Positions 18,563 through 26,702 of a stretch of DNA of 64,000 nt are shown in pieces; position 1 is the stretch's first letter, and each line of letters begins with the position of its first letter. A program made the translations under genes and the position numbers. The stretch spans positions 18,637 to 82,636 of the forward strand of contig NZ_QKNY01000007.1 in NCBI RefSeq assembly GCF_003605575.1, written 5' to 3'. The notes below the pieces were generated by a model. The model saw only the letters and a list, made by a program, of their open reading frames with translations. It ran no database searches and was not told where the DNA came from. The stretch comes from Halonotius aquaticus. GTDB lineage: Archaea > Halobacteriota > Halobacteria > Halobacteriales > Haloferacaceae.

Positions 18563-18727
18563 ATGATCGAAACGGTTTCGCGGTTCACTGCGTTCGCGCT
18601 GTATCAGCTCACGGTGCTGCTCGGGATCGTCCTGCTGCCGGTCGCGTTGGCGACCCGTCGCCTTGGCGTCCAGCCGCCGGTTGCCTCACTTCTCGACCGT
18701 CTGGAAGCCACCTACAAGTCGATCTAA
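18563..18727 (+). CDS. 54-residue single-span membrane protein
   Basis: MIETVSRFTAFALYQLTVLL is followed by a continuing hydrophobic stretch to residue about 28, then a basic, cytosolic RRLG segment and an amphipathic tail (ASLLDRLEATYKSI). The strong upstream TATA box and a coding pattern with C/G third positions support a real gene. Its stop codon lies in the first copy of a 16-bp tandem repeat. Function is unknown. Confidence 0.7.
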   Translation: MIETVSRFTAFALYQLTVLLGIVLLPVALATRRLGVQPPVASLLDRLEATYKSI

Positions 18728-18760
18728 TTACAAGTCGATCTAATTACAAGTCGATCTAAT
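18713..18760. repeat. Three perfect tandem copies of a 16-bp unit over a stop codon
   Basis: TACAAGTCGATCTAAT occurs three times without a mismatch (18713-18728, 18729-18744, 18745-18760). The first copy encodes the last codons and stop of the 54-residue membrane protein; copies 2 and 3 form its 3' untranslated region. Identical units suggest recent slippage. Confidence 0.9.
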
Positions 18761-18777
18761 TTATTCGGCCGCAGCCG

Positions 18778-19260
18778 TTAGCGTTCATCCTGCCAGTAGT
18801 TGACGGCAGCGTCCTGCTCGAAATACCCTTCGAGGTCGCGTTCTTCGCGGCCACCGGGTGGAGAGCCCACGTAAACGCCGAATTTCTCCGAATCGGGATA
18901 GACAGTCACGTCCGGCTCGGTCATCGTTGAGACCGCCAGATACCGGAGCGGCTCGTCGGTGTCGTTGATGACGCGATGGCCGCCCTCGGCGTTGGCTGGG
19001 AAAGTGAGATAGTCGCCCTCGCTGATGGCGGTTTTCTCACCGTCACACCGCACCGTTCCCCCGCCCGACAGCACGAAGATGGCCTCCTCGTTGGCCGTGT
19101 GATAGTGGTAGGGCCACGACCGGCTGCCGGCCGGCAGTTCATAGAGGCTACAGCCGAGTTGGTCGCCGCCGGCGGCCTCGCCGAGGTGTTTGCGCTTGAA
19201 GTTGGTCTCGCCGTTTTCAGTCGTCGACCACTCCATGTCGTCGGCGTTGACGCGTCGCAT
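18778..19260 (-). CDS. Cupin-domain protein
   Basis: 160 residues folding as a single cupin barrel. The metal-binding motifs are visible: motif 1 as PYHYHTANEEAIFVLSGGG (residues about 49-67; the usual HxH is here HYH) and motif 2 as PANAEGGHRVIN. ATG at 19260 (MRRVNADDMEWS) gives the compact protein; longer upstream readings run through the divergent promoter. Substrate is unknown: small cupins include isomerases, dioxygenases and sugar-binding proteins. It is transcribed divergently from the proteasome beta gene, 96 bases apart. Confidence 0.8.
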   Translation of the reverse strand: MRRVNADDMEWSTTENGETNFKRKHLGEAAGGDQLGCSLYELPAGSRSWPYHYHTANEEAIFVLSGGGTVRCDGEKTAISEGDYLTFPANAEGGHRVINDTDEPLRYLAVSTMTEPDVTVYPDSEKFGVYVGSPPGGREERDLEGYFEQDAAVNYWQDER

Positions 19261-19326
19261 AGGCTGCGTTGTGCCGGCGGTGCCATGGGCTCGCTGGGTT
19301 GCGGCGAGGGTTGCCGAATGGTTGCA

Positions 19327-19333
19327 TTTATCC
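19327..19333 (+). promoter_or_regulatory. TATA box of the proteasome beta gene
   Basis: TTTATCC sits 24-30 bases before ATG 19357, matching a leaderless transcript. Confidence 0.5.
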
Positions 19334-19356
19334 GCTCGCCGACCGAATAGGTAGTA

Positions 19357-20088
19357 ATGCGAACTCCGACAAGCGGTTTTGCTGATGAGTTGGGTCAGCT
19401 TGATGGTGACAACAGCAACGTCTTCGGCCCGGAACTCGGCGAGTTCAGCGGTGAGGGCAACCAGCATGCGGGCGACGCTGACGACGCCGGGATGAAAACA
19501 GGGACGACGACGGTCGGCCTCAAAACTGACGAAGGCGTCGTGCTCGCCACAGACATGCGTGCGAGCCTGGGCAACATGGTCTCCAGCAAGGATGTCCAGA
19601 AGGTCGAGGAGATCCACCCGACGGGCGCGCTCACGATCGCGGGCTCGGTCTCAGCGGCCCAGAACCTGATCAGCTCGCTGCAGGCCGAGGTGCGACTCTA
19701 TGAGGCGCGCCGCGGTGAGGACATGAGCATGCAGGCACTCTCGACGCTGACCGGGAACTTCCTCCGCTCGGGGGCGTTCCTCATCGTGAGTCCGATCCTC
19801 GGCGGCGTCGACGACGAGGGCAGCCACATCTACTCCATCGACGCGCTCGGTGGGACAACCGAAGAAGAATACACGGTCACTGGCTCCGGCAGCCAGTTCG
19901 CCCTCGGTGTGCTCGAACAGCACTACGAGGATGACCTCTCCTTGGACGAGGCCGAAGAAGTCGCCGCCCGCGCGATCAAGAGCGCGGTCGAGCGCGATCT
20001 GGCCTCCGGCAACGGGATCAACGTTGCCGTCGTCACCGAGGACGGCGTCGATGTCAGCAAGTACAAAGACATCGACCAGTTGTTGTAA
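19357..20088 (+). CDS. psmB: Proteasome beta subunit
   Basis: 243 residues. The first 49 are a propeptide ending in MKTG, autocleaved to expose catalytic Thr50 (TTTVGLKTDEGVVLATD). Asp66 and Lys82 stand at the positions of the catalytic Asp17 and Lys33 of mature beta subunits. The last conserved element GSGSQFALGVLEQHY is present. It forms the inner rings of the 20S core particle with an alpha subunit that is not in this window. The propeptide is acidic, as expected in a halophile. Confidence 0.95.
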   Translation: MRTPTSGFADELGQLDGDNSNVFGPELGEFSGEGNQHAGDADDAGMKTGTTTVGLKTDEGVVLATDMRASLGNMVSSKDVQKVEEIHPTGALTIAGSVSAAQNLISSLQAEVRLYEARRGEDMSMQALSTLTGNFLRSGAFLIVSPILGGVDDEGSHIYSIDALGGTTEEEYTVTGSGSQFALGVLEQHYEDDLSLDEAEEVAARAIKSAVERDLASGNGINVAVVTEDGVDVSKYKDIDQLL

Positions 20089-20211
20089 GCGACGCTCTCA
20101 ATCCTGATCCTACAGTTGGGTTTTCCGCACGACTCAGTGATATCAGTTTCGGTTGCATCCGCGAGCAACGCAACCGTGTGTTTTAGTAATCGCAGTCGCC
20201 AGCCTTCAGCA

Positions 20212-20484
20212 ATGGCTGTCTTCGACCGATTGCGGGAGGCTGGGGCAGGCGTCTTCACGCGGGCTCCCCACCAGCAGATGTCACGGGCACTCGCCAAGAC
20301 GCTTGGCTACCGTGCGTTGATGATCGTGATCACTGTCACCGTCGCCTTCTGGTTCACCGGCGACACCGGGCAAGCCCTCAGCATTGGCCTCGTTGCCAAC
20401 GTCGTGAAAACGGGGACATACTACGGCTATGAACGGCTCTGGGATCGGATCTCGTGGGGAGTTCACCACGAAACCAGTGAGTGA
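20212..20484 (+). CDS. DUF2061 membrane protein
   Basis: 90 residues with the DUF2061 layout: RALAKTLGYRALMIVITVTVAFWFTGDTGQALSIGLVANVVKTGTYYGYERLWDRISWG, which gives two membrane helices followed by the conserved YYxYERxW block. ATG at 20212 follows a plausible AT-richer promoter region; residues from the longer frame look non-coding. DUF2061 proteins occur alone or fused to sulfate-assimilation proteins, and no role is established here. Confidence 0.85.
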   Translation: MAVFDRLREAGAGVFTRAPHQQMSRALAKTLGYRALMIVITVTVAFWFTGDTGQALSIGLVANVVKTGTYYGYERLWDRISWGVHHETSE

Positions 20485-20539
20485 GAGCCCTGTCAGATAC
20501 CACTGATGGATCCCCCGACAGCACGCCGGATCGCTCTGT

Positions 20540-22690
20540 TCACGCCGCTGGGTGTGGCAGGCTCACTGCGATTGTGTTGCCGTCTTCGTCTGTCTCAACG
20601 AACTGAACGGTACCACCTGATCGAGACACAATCAGCTTCACGAGCCACAGCCCGAGTCCACTTCCGTGATAGAGCGGACTTCGATTCTCCGGATGTTGTA
20701 TCACATCACGTTCCATCTCGGAGATACGCGGCCCGTTGTCGGCGACCGTTATCCGCACCTGTTCGGCGGTTTGTTCGACTGTCACGGTAACGCTTGGGTC
20801 GTCGCCGTCATTGTGAATAATCGCGTTCGTGATGAGTTCCTCCAGCGCATAGACAAACTTATCGCCTACCTGCAACCGAACTGGGGTCTCACAATCGACG
20901 CGTATCGTTGCCTCCGGATGGGTCGACTGGAGGCGTGACTGCACCTCATGCAGTATCGTCTGGAGGTCGATCTCAGATTGGGTCGGCGGCTCACGCAGTA
21001 GCTGGGTGATCTCCCGCTGTTTTTCGGTTGTTGCGAGCAGTTTATTACACATCTTTTGAATCTTCCCGGCGAGCCACGCGACATCCCCTGATCCCGTTTC
21101 CTGAATCGTATCAGCAGAGCCGCGGATGACGTTCATATCGTTGCGAAGGTTGTGCCGGAGGACGCGGTCGAATAGCGCCAACTGTTGTTGGCGTTCCTTG
21201 CGGGCGGTGATCTCTCGGCTGTTGATCAGATAGCCGCTGACACCAGGGGTTTCGGTATGGGCTCGTCCGCTGGCCTCCATCCACCGCCATGAGCCATCGG
21301 CGTGTCGTGCGCGATACTCGATCGACTCAAGGCTTGTTTGGTCGGTTGTTACCCACGACGTGAACGCTGTTTTCACCCCGTCCCTGTCGTCGGGGTGGAT
21401 GTATTCCCAGGCGAGCTCGCCGATCGTGTCAGCCGGTGAGTGCCCCAAGATCCGTTCGATCGAGGGGCTCTGATACTGAAACCGGCCATCGGTGTCGACG
21501 ACAGAGATGATATCGTTTGTCTCCTCGATCAGTGCTTGGAAGCGGTGCTCTCGTTGTCGCTGCTCGGTGATATCACGGAGCGTCCCAACCGAGCCCACAA
21601 ACTCCTCGCCGTCGTACGGAAGCACCGCCATCTGATCCTCACAGAGGATCGTTTCGCCGTCTGCCCGCTGTATCGGAACCTCGAATGTCACCGTCTCCGG
21701 CCCCTCACTGGAGAGCAGTCGCCCGAGATGTTGTTCCGCTCGCTCAATTGCCTCCGCGTCTTTCAGCAATGAGGGGGTGCTTCCGATGATCGTCTCCCGG
21801 TCATAGCCGACCAACTCGACGAACTCGTCGTTGACAAAGGTAAATCGGCCGTCGGCGTCAAGGACATAGATCCCGTCGGTCAGTGCCTCGATGATCGTCT
21901 CGTTTTTTTCGAGTTCGGATTTCCGTTCGATACTTTCGGTGACATCATGAAACTTTGAGAAGATCGATTGTACGGTTCCATCGGGGTTCGTCACCGCCCG
22001 GTTGTGCCATTTGTAGATGCGCACCTCGCCGTCTTTGTGGACGTTTTTGTTTACGACGTGAACCCCGCCGTCGGCACTGAGTAGGTTCTCAACGGCCGCT
22101 CCAACGTGTTCTCGATCCTCTTCGGCGACAATGCGCTCCCATGATTCGCCTGTGAGCTCTGCTTCGGTGTAGCCGAGCATCGCTTCGGCTCGTTTGTTGA
22201 TGCGTTCAAACCGAAACGACTCGTCCCACTGGACGGCACCGAGCGGTGACTCCTCGAAAAAGTGTTTGAGCGTCTGTTCCTGTTGGGCCGCAACTCGCTG
22301 TGCCCGGTCGGCTGCAACCGCGTTTTCGATCCGGTTCAACAGCACGCTCGTCGGCGGCTGCTCGCCGCTGGTATCGACATACTCTGTGACTCCGGCAGCG
22401 AGCAGTTCTTGGACGACTGATTCGCTTGGCTCCGACACGACACCGATCACCGGAAGCGTCGAATGCTGCGTGCGAACGCGTTCGATAAACGTTGTCGTCG
22501 CGTCCTCCGGGAGTGGTACCCCAACGAGAACGCAGTCAGGCCGGCGGTCGACAAGCGTCGCTAGTGCTGCGTCGGCGTCTGCGGCTGTTTCGACGCGACC
22601 GGCCGCTTCACCGTCTTCGACCGATGCGATGACCGCTCGCTGCACACCCACAGCGAGCATCGTGATCGGCGCATCGGCCGGGGTTGTCAT
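20540..22690 (-). CDS. Histidine kinase with pseudo-receiver and three PAS domains
   Basis: 716 residues without membrane segments. Residues 1-115 resemble a receiver domain, but the phosphoacceptor strand reads VLVGVPLP (Gly57 instead of Asp), so it cannot be phosphorylated in the usual way. PAS domains cover about 140-255, 262-380 and 385-500. The phosphoacceptor His513 lies in FDRVLRHNLRND, the haloarchaeal H-box, followed by N box (ELITNAIIHND, Asn622), DNG (651-653) and GSGLGLWL (676-683). It is probably a cytosolic sensor. No response regulator is adjacent. Confidence 0.92.
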   Translation of the reverse strand: MTTPADAPITMLAVGVQRAVIASVEDGEAAGRVETAADADAALATLVDRRPDCVLVGVPLPEDATTTFIERVRTQHSTLPVIGVVSEPSESVVQELLAAGVTEYVDTSGEQPPTSVLLNRIENAVAADRAQRVAAQQEQTLKHFFEESPLGAVQWDESFRFERINKRAEAMLGYTEAELTGESWERIVAEEDREHVGAAVENLLSADGGVHVVNKNVHKDGEVRIYKWHNRAVTNPDGTVQSIFSKFHDVTESIERKSELEKNETIIEALTDGIYVLDADGRFTFVNDEFVELVGYDRETIIGSTPSLLKDAEAIERAEQHLGRLLSSEGPETVTFEVPIQRADGETILCEDQMAVLPYDGEEFVGSVGTLRDITEQRQREHRFQALIEETNDIISVVDTDGRFQYQSPSIERILGHSPADTIGELAWEYIHPDDRDGVKTAFTSWVTTDQTSLESIEYRARHADGSWRWMEASGRAHTETPGVSGYLINSREITARKERQQQLALFDRVLRHNLRNDMNVIRGSADTIQETGSGDVAWLAGKIQKMCNKLLATTEKQREITQLLREPPTQSEIDLQTILHEVQSRLQSTHPEATIRVDCETPVRLQVGDKFVYALEELITNAIIHNDGDDPSVTVTVEQTAEQVRITVADNGPRISEMERDVIQHPENRSPLYHGSGLGLWLVKLIVSRSGGTVQFVETDEDGNTIAVSLPHPAA

Positions 22691-22712
22691 ACCTCAGCCT
22701 GGTGTTCCATGG

Positions 22713-22718
22713 ATAAAA
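22713..22718 (-). promoter_or_regulatory. TATA box of the three-PAS kinase gene
   Basis: ATAAAA on the plus strand (TTTTAT on the minus strand) lies 23-28 bases before the kinase ATG at 22690. Only about 23 bases then separate this box from the insertion sequence, which may have displaced upstream control sites. Confidence 0.5.
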
Positions 22719-22725
22719 CAATTGG

Positions 22726-22741
22726 TACGCACCCGCAGGCG
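22726..22741. repeat. Left flanking direct repeat of the insertion sequence
   Basis: TACGCACCCGCAGGCG abuts the left inverted repeat. It matches 14 of 16 bases of the sequence directly after the right inverted repeat. IS6 elements normally make 8-bp duplications, so the length is unusual. Confidence 0.6.
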
Positions 22742-23430
22742 GTGTTCAGATAAGGATTGAAAAGTGAGGCGTCGAGTTTTCTGAGTGCCTATGCTCGAAA
22801 ACGGACGCCTCAGCGGTAGTATCAACCAGATTGAATTAGGTTTTGTGGAACGAGAAGCGACACCGGAGTTTCTGATGAAGCTCAGTATTCAGCTGTATCT
22901 GTCCGGTCTTTCACTTTCGAATACTGTTCGAGTGTGTGAGATATTCGGTGTCCAACGTGCTCGATCAACCGTTCATAATTGGGTTCACAAGGCCGATCTA
23001 CAGCCGGAAGCTGGGAAGAATCCGGATCACGTTGCGGTTGATGAGACGGTGATCCAGCTCAACGATGAGAAGTACTGGCTGTATGCTGCAGTCGATGCCG
23101 AGACAAACGAATTACTCCATACAGCGCTTGAATCGACCAGAAACACAATGATCGCTCAGCAGTTTCTTACTGAGATTGGCGAGAAACATGACGTTTCTGA
23201 AGCGGTGTTTCTCATAGATGGAGCACAGTCGTTGCAAGCTGCGTGTCATCGAGGAGGCTACGATTTCAGATATGAAAAACATGGAAATCGGAATGCTATC
23301 GAACGTGTCTTCAGAGAGATAAAACGTCGAACTGTCTGCTTCTCGAATTGTTTCAGCAACGCCTCAGCAGAGACTGCCGATGACTGGATCAGATCACTCA
23401 GCTTCGCTTGGAACCAGCTTATCTGAACAC
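22742..23430 (+). mobile_element. Complete IS6-type insertion sequence (ISH14-like), 689 bp
   Basis: It is bounded by perfect 13-bp terminal inverted repeats, GTGTTCAGATAAG (22742-22754) and CTTATCTGAACAC (23418-23430), enclosing one intact transposase gene. Base composition is much less GC-rich than the flanks. On both sides it abuts a 16-bp near-identical direct repeat. The element lies in an intergenic region and breaks no gene. Confidence 0.92.
22785..23426 (+). CDS. IS6-family transposase
   Basis: A 213-residue DDE transposase. An N-terminal HTH-like region (SGLSLSNTVRVCEIFGVQRARSTVHNWVHKA) is followed by the catalytic acids in VDETVIQL, LIDGAQSL and ERVFREIKRRT. The frame is intact, so the element may be active. 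GTG 22785 or ATG 22791 (MLENGRLSG) may start it; ATG is more like related halobacterial elements. The stop codon lies inside the right inverted repeat. Confidence 0.93.
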   Translation: MPMLENGRLSGSINQIELGFVEREATPEFLMKLSIQLYLSGLSLSNTVRVCEIFGVQRARSTVHNWVHKADLQPEAGKNPDHVAVDETVIQLNDEKYWLYAAVDAETNELLHTALESTRNTMIAQQFLTEIGEKHDVSEAVFLIDGAQSLQAACHRGGYDFRYEKHGNRNAIERVFREIKRRTVCFSNCFSNASAETADDWIRSLSFAWNQLI

Positions 23431-23446
23431 TACCCACCCGCAGGGG
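23431..23446. repeat. Right flanking direct repeat of the insertion sequence
   Basis: TACCCACCCGCAGGGG directly follows the right inverted repeat; it differs from the left copy at positions 4 and 15 only. Confidence 0.6.
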
Positions 23447-23453
23447 CGTCGTG

Positions 23454-24986
23454 TTACCAGTCGCGGAAGTCGCCGTCGATCAGCGTCTCGGATTGTTGTT
23501 GGATATATGTTCGCTGCATCCCGTGGATCGCCTCCTCGAACCCCTCGCCGTCGTTGAGCCGCTGTCGCACCTGCTTTCGCTTCCAGCCGGCGGGTGTCAG
23601 TTCGTTGTCGACGCGCCACATCAGCGGTTGGAGGTAGGCATCGACCGCCTCATCGGTGAGGCCGACCGCGCGCAGCCCCTCGGCAGCGTGATCTAAGAGA
23701 TCAGTGATCGCGGCGGTGCTGTCACTCGTCTCGGTGCCATCGGCGAGGATCCATTCGATATCGGCCTCAAGCCCGTTGCGCATCGCGGCGTAGAAATTGT
23801 CGCGGGCGGCGTCCCACGGGAGGTCGCCGACCGGGTGTTCGGTGCGGGTAAGGCCCTCCATCGCGCCGGCAAAGGCGACTGTCAGAGCCATCGAGTCCCG
23901 GACGGTCGGCTGAGCGGGCAGCGGTCGGAACTCGATTCTGGCGTTGGCCGCCGATCGGGAGGGGCCGCCGAACACCGGTCGCACCCACCGCCAGAAGGTG
24001 CCGTGCTTGCGGCGGAGCGTGGCAAAGTTGTCGTGGAAGCGGTCGCTGCGGTCGACATCCATCGGGACGATCACCTCGTCGTCGACGACGCGGCGAATCG
24101 CCGCCTCAAGGGTGTCGATATCCTCGGGGAAGGCCACCTTGTCGGTCTCGGTGGCAGTGTTGAGCACCGACTCGAAAACGGCGATCCGATTTTCGTGCCA
24201 GCCCTCAGCGAGGACCTCGTCGGGGTCGACACCGTCCTCGTAGAGATCCGGCGGGAAGAACGGCGCGTTGACGCCGAGGGCGAGCAGCGGCCCGGCAAGG
24301 CGGAGCGCGTAGGTGAAACACCGCGGGAGATCCATCGCCTGCTGCATCTGGTAGTGTGGCTGAATGGATGTGATCAGGCTCTCGGGCATCAGTGTCTCGG
24401 CGGCGATATCGACGTGCGGGGCCTCGACGCGGAACGTGTCCGCGAGATTCCCGTTGGCCATCGCGTGGTACCGGACGGCGTCGGTCATGTTGGTGGCGAT
24501 TCGGACGCCGTCGTCGTCGACGCTGTCGGTGAGATACTCCCGGGCGGTTTCGCCGGTCGGTGGGATCGTCCACAGCCCGTCGCTGACCAGCCGCAGGCCC
24601 TCGGGGGCCGTACAGTCGAGGGCGGCTGTGAGCTGGCTGCGAACCTCCGATTCGATGGCGCGGACGCCGTCGGCGTTGAACGGTTGGGGGGTGGCGGTCA
24701 TCTCGGCGTTATGCAGGCCGAGTTCCTTCTCGAAGCCGATCAACTCCAGCAGGCGGCGCGGGACGCGAGCCAGCCCGTAGGCCCCGTCGTCGCCGGGGTT
24801 CCAGCGATTCTCGGAGACGGCGTAGAACTCGTATTCGAGGCCGAGGATCGACTGGTGGTTGTCGAAGGTACCGTCGCTGAGCTCCGACAGCACGAAGTCG
24901 GCATCGGTCGCGGCGTCCGTCCGGTACGATTCGGGGTCGACGGCCAGCACGTCGCGGACGGCGGCGGCCAGCGAGGACTCTGTCAT
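23454..24986 (-). CDS. Glutamate-cysteine ligase-like (GCS2-type) protein
   Basis: 510 residues. The core resembles carboxylate-amine/glutamate-cysteine ligases of the GCS2 group: GLEYEFYAVSENRW near residue 48, an ELGLHNAEMTATPQPF segment, VEAPHVDIAAETL, and ANARIEFRPLPAQPT (the conserved R-x-E-x-R strand) near residue 355. It may join Glu and Cys to gamma-glutamylcysteine, the main haloarchaeal thiol, but the exact amine substrate cannot be read and the protein is longer than YbdK-type enzymes. ATG 24986 (MTESSLAAAVRDV) is preferred over the upstream start at 25022. Confidence 0.7.
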   Translation of the reverse strand: MTESSLAAAVRDVLAVDPESYRTDAATDADFVLSELSDGTFDNHQSILGLEYEFYAVSENRWNPGDDGAYGLARVPRRLLELIGFEKELGLHNAEMTATPQPFNADGVRAIESEVRSQLTAALDCTAPEGLRLVSDGLWTIPPTGETAREYLTDSVDDDGVRIATNMTDAVRYHAMANGNLADTFRVEAPHVDIAAETLMPESLITSIQPHYQMQQAMDLPRCFTYALRLAGPLLALGVNAPFFPPDLYEDGVDPDEVLAEGWHENRIAVFESVLNTATETDKVAFPEDIDTLEAAIRRVVDDEVIVPMDVDRSDRFHDNFATLRRKHGTFWRWVRPVFGGPSRSAANARIEFRPLPAQPTVRDSMALTVAFAGAMEGLTRTEHPVGDLPWDAARDNFYAAMRNGLEADIEWILADGTETSDSTAAITDLLDHAAEGLRAVGLTDEAVDAYLQPLMWRVDNELTPAGWKRKQVRQRLNDGEGFEEAIHGMQRTYIQQQSETLIDGDFRDW

Positions 24987-25247
24987 CGCACGGGTGTGTG
25001 TTTTCAAGCCTCTTGAAGGCATCTAGCTTCGTCGGCGTTGCTATCGAGGGTTGGGGTGTGTCGTCGGCGGGGTACTGGATCACGATCAGCGGGGATGGTC
25101 GTTGGTTGTCGCGTGATCGGTGTCGATTCCCGATCAGCGGCGGTCAATCGTTGAATCGTCGCACTCGCTGGCTTGTGGAAACTGCCATGTAGCAGCGGCC
25201 TAGATACAACATCGCTATCGAGGCGTCGATCCGCCACCGAACTCTGG

Positions 25248-26276
25248 TTATTTCGGATCGGCCAGTGGCAGTGTTATTTCGATCACCTTTCGGTCTGTGT
25301 TATTTTCCTTGAGTTTCAGGATTCCTTGATGCCGATTTACGATCGTTTGCACTTCCCACAAGCCGATTTTGTCGCCGTGTTTCAGCTGATTAGGTTCATC
25401 GCTATTTAGCAGGGGTGCGATCTCGATATCCGGGATCGGTTCGCCGGTATCGATGATCTGAATATCTATCTGTTGATCAGCGACGTTTTCGCTTGCAGAC
25501 ACCGTGATCGCCAAATCCTCGTGAGCATTGTGTCTCACCGCGTTATCAATGAGTTCGTGAAAGGCTTTCTGTAACAGCGGATTCGCATCGATATACAGGT
25601 TTTCGCTTGCAAGCTCCCAGTTGATATCAGGGTAGTTGGATCTGTATTTTTCCACCTCCGTTTCCAACAGCGTATGCACATTCACTCGGTCTGTGTTCTT
25701 CTCATCGCCGGTGAGTGATGTGATCTTGTTCACCCAGCTGGTTAGCCGCACCAATTCGGCGATGGCCCGTCGCATCTGGTCGAAGACCTTATTCCCATTC
25801 GATTGGTTGTCGATCTGTGAGAATCCGCCGCTCACGATTTGCAGCTTATTGCGGAAATTGTGGCGAATAATCCGATTTAGGAGATAGAAGTGCCGAAGCT
25901 TCATCTTGTAATCGTCGATATTCTGGATGACCGCGATAACGTACGACTGATCCTCTACCGAGAGTTCCGACAGGCGCATCTCGATCCACAGTATTTCGCC
26001 TGATGGGCGTGTCACGCGCCATTCGAACTGCTGGGGATGGCCCGCTGCTGCCGCCCGGATCTGTTTGATGAATTTTGATTTCGACAGCGAATCGGTGCTG
26101 ACATCGACGATATCGATTGTCCTGAGTTTCTCCGCTGGATAGCCATACACGTCTTCAGCATACTCGTTCGCATAGCAGATGTCCCCGGTCGTCGAATCAT
26201 GAACCGTCACACCGACCTCTAAGCTACTGTAGAACTGGTCGGCTTCGTCGTCAAATTCAAATGATGTGGTTGTCAT
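25248..26276 (-). CDS. PAS-domain histidine kinase
   Basis: 342 residues, soluble. Residues about 12-120 are one PAS domain (EVGVTVHDSTTGDICYANEY). The H-box is RIIRHNFRNKLQ (His139), then a four-helix dimerisation segment, N box (ELIDNAVRHN, Asn245), D box (DTGEP, 276-280) and a shortened G box (GDKIGLWEVQ). It is encoded by DNA poorer in GC than the neighbouring core genes. No cognate regulator lies nearby; input signal unknown. Confidence 0.9.
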   Translation of the reverse strand: MTTTSFEFDDEADQFYSSLEVGVTVHDSTTGDICYANEYAEDVYGYPAEKLRTIDIVDVSTDSLSKSKFIKQIRAAAAGHPQQFEWRVTRPSGEILWIEMRLSELSVEDQSYVIAVIQNIDDYKMKLRHFYLLNRIIRHNFRNKLQIVSGGFSQIDNQSNGNKVFDQMRRAIAELVRLTSWVNKITSLTGDEKNTDRVNVHTLLETEVEKYRSNYPDINWELASENLYIDANPLLQKAFHELIDNAVRHNAHEDLAITVSASENVADQQIDIQIIDTGEPIPDIEIAPLLNSDEPNQLKHGDKIGLWEVQTIVNRHQGILKLKENNTDRKVIEITLPLADPK

Positions 26277-26296
26277 CTGCGTTGCTGTTATCGTTT

Positions 26297-26306
26297 AAAT
26301 ACCGGC
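26297..26306 (-). promoter_or_regulatory. TATA box of the single-PAS kinase gene
   Basis: The minus strand reads GTATTTAAAC 21-30 bases before the ATG at 26276: a leaderless promoter. Confidence 0.5.
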
Positions 26307-26409
26307 GGTCTGTGTAAATAATTAATGATAGCAAAGTGACTATAATCGGCCGTAGCGGCTGTGCAATGCCTGCTAGCACTCGCCGCTATTCTGCATTTCA
26401 ATCGCCGCG

Positions 26410-26511
26410 TCAGAGTTGGCTCTGCTAGCCCGCCGGAGTCATCACCGCCTGCGCGCGTGGGTGCGGGAGCACGGCTACGACGGCGGCGACGTACTGCGAT
26501 TCGGGTACTGA
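26410..26511 (+). pseudogene. Possible C-terminal fragment of a deleted gene
   Basis: The 33-codon open stretch has strong halophile codon use and ends RAWVREHGYDGGDVLRFGY followed by TGA. There is no start codon or promoter before it, and the DNA on each side is AT-rich. The original family is not recognised. It could also be chance. Confidence 0.35.
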
Positions 26512-26673
26512 TCACTGTGGTGTGAGAGCGACTATTTGCGTAGATATGAAATCTGACACTAAGGAGTTTAGAGTGATGAATATAGGGGATTGTAGTTAGC
26601 ATCTGAGAAGCAGATACAGTAGCGGCGGGATAGAGAAGATGATAGAAAATCATAGCCACAGACTGGGAATATG

Positions 26674-26680
26674 TTAAGTA
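26674..26680 (+). promoter_or_regulatory. TATA-like box of the TraB-like gene
   Basis: TTAAGTA lies 23-29 bases before ATG 26703. Confidence 0.4.
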
Positions 26681-26702
26681 TCCTGCCGATTGTCATACCA
26701 TT

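Larger units (their letters stand above)
26277..26702. other. 426-base region without an intact gene; possible gene remnant
   Basis: It lies between the divergent PAS kinase and TraB-like genes. Bases 26410-26511 on the plus strand keep a GC-rich coding signal ending LRAWVREHGYDGGDVLRFGY and a stop, while both flanks are AT-rich and non-coding. That looks like the 3' end of a lost gene. The outer parts hold the two promoters. No repeat or RNA gene was seen. Confidence 0.5.

Noticed and set aside
18283-18759. 158-codon plus-strand ORF
   Set aside because: It overlaps the 54-residue membrane protein gene in another frame, crosses its promoter, and is rich in Arg/Thr/Pro unlike acidic halophile proteins.
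22742-22754. Possible 8-bp IS6 target duplication
   Set aside because: The 8 bases next to each end (CGCAGGCG and TACCCACC) differ; only the aligned 16-bp repeat fits.
25004-25237. 77-codon minus-strand ORF between the GCS2-like gene and the kinase
   Set aside because: Arg/Pro/Thr-rich with no acidic bias and no promoter; likely the leader region of the GCS2-like gene.
26288-26659. 123-codon minus-strand ORF between the kinase and TraB-like genes
   Set aside because: Basic, Arg-rich composition and overlap with the kinase promoter; no promoter of its own.
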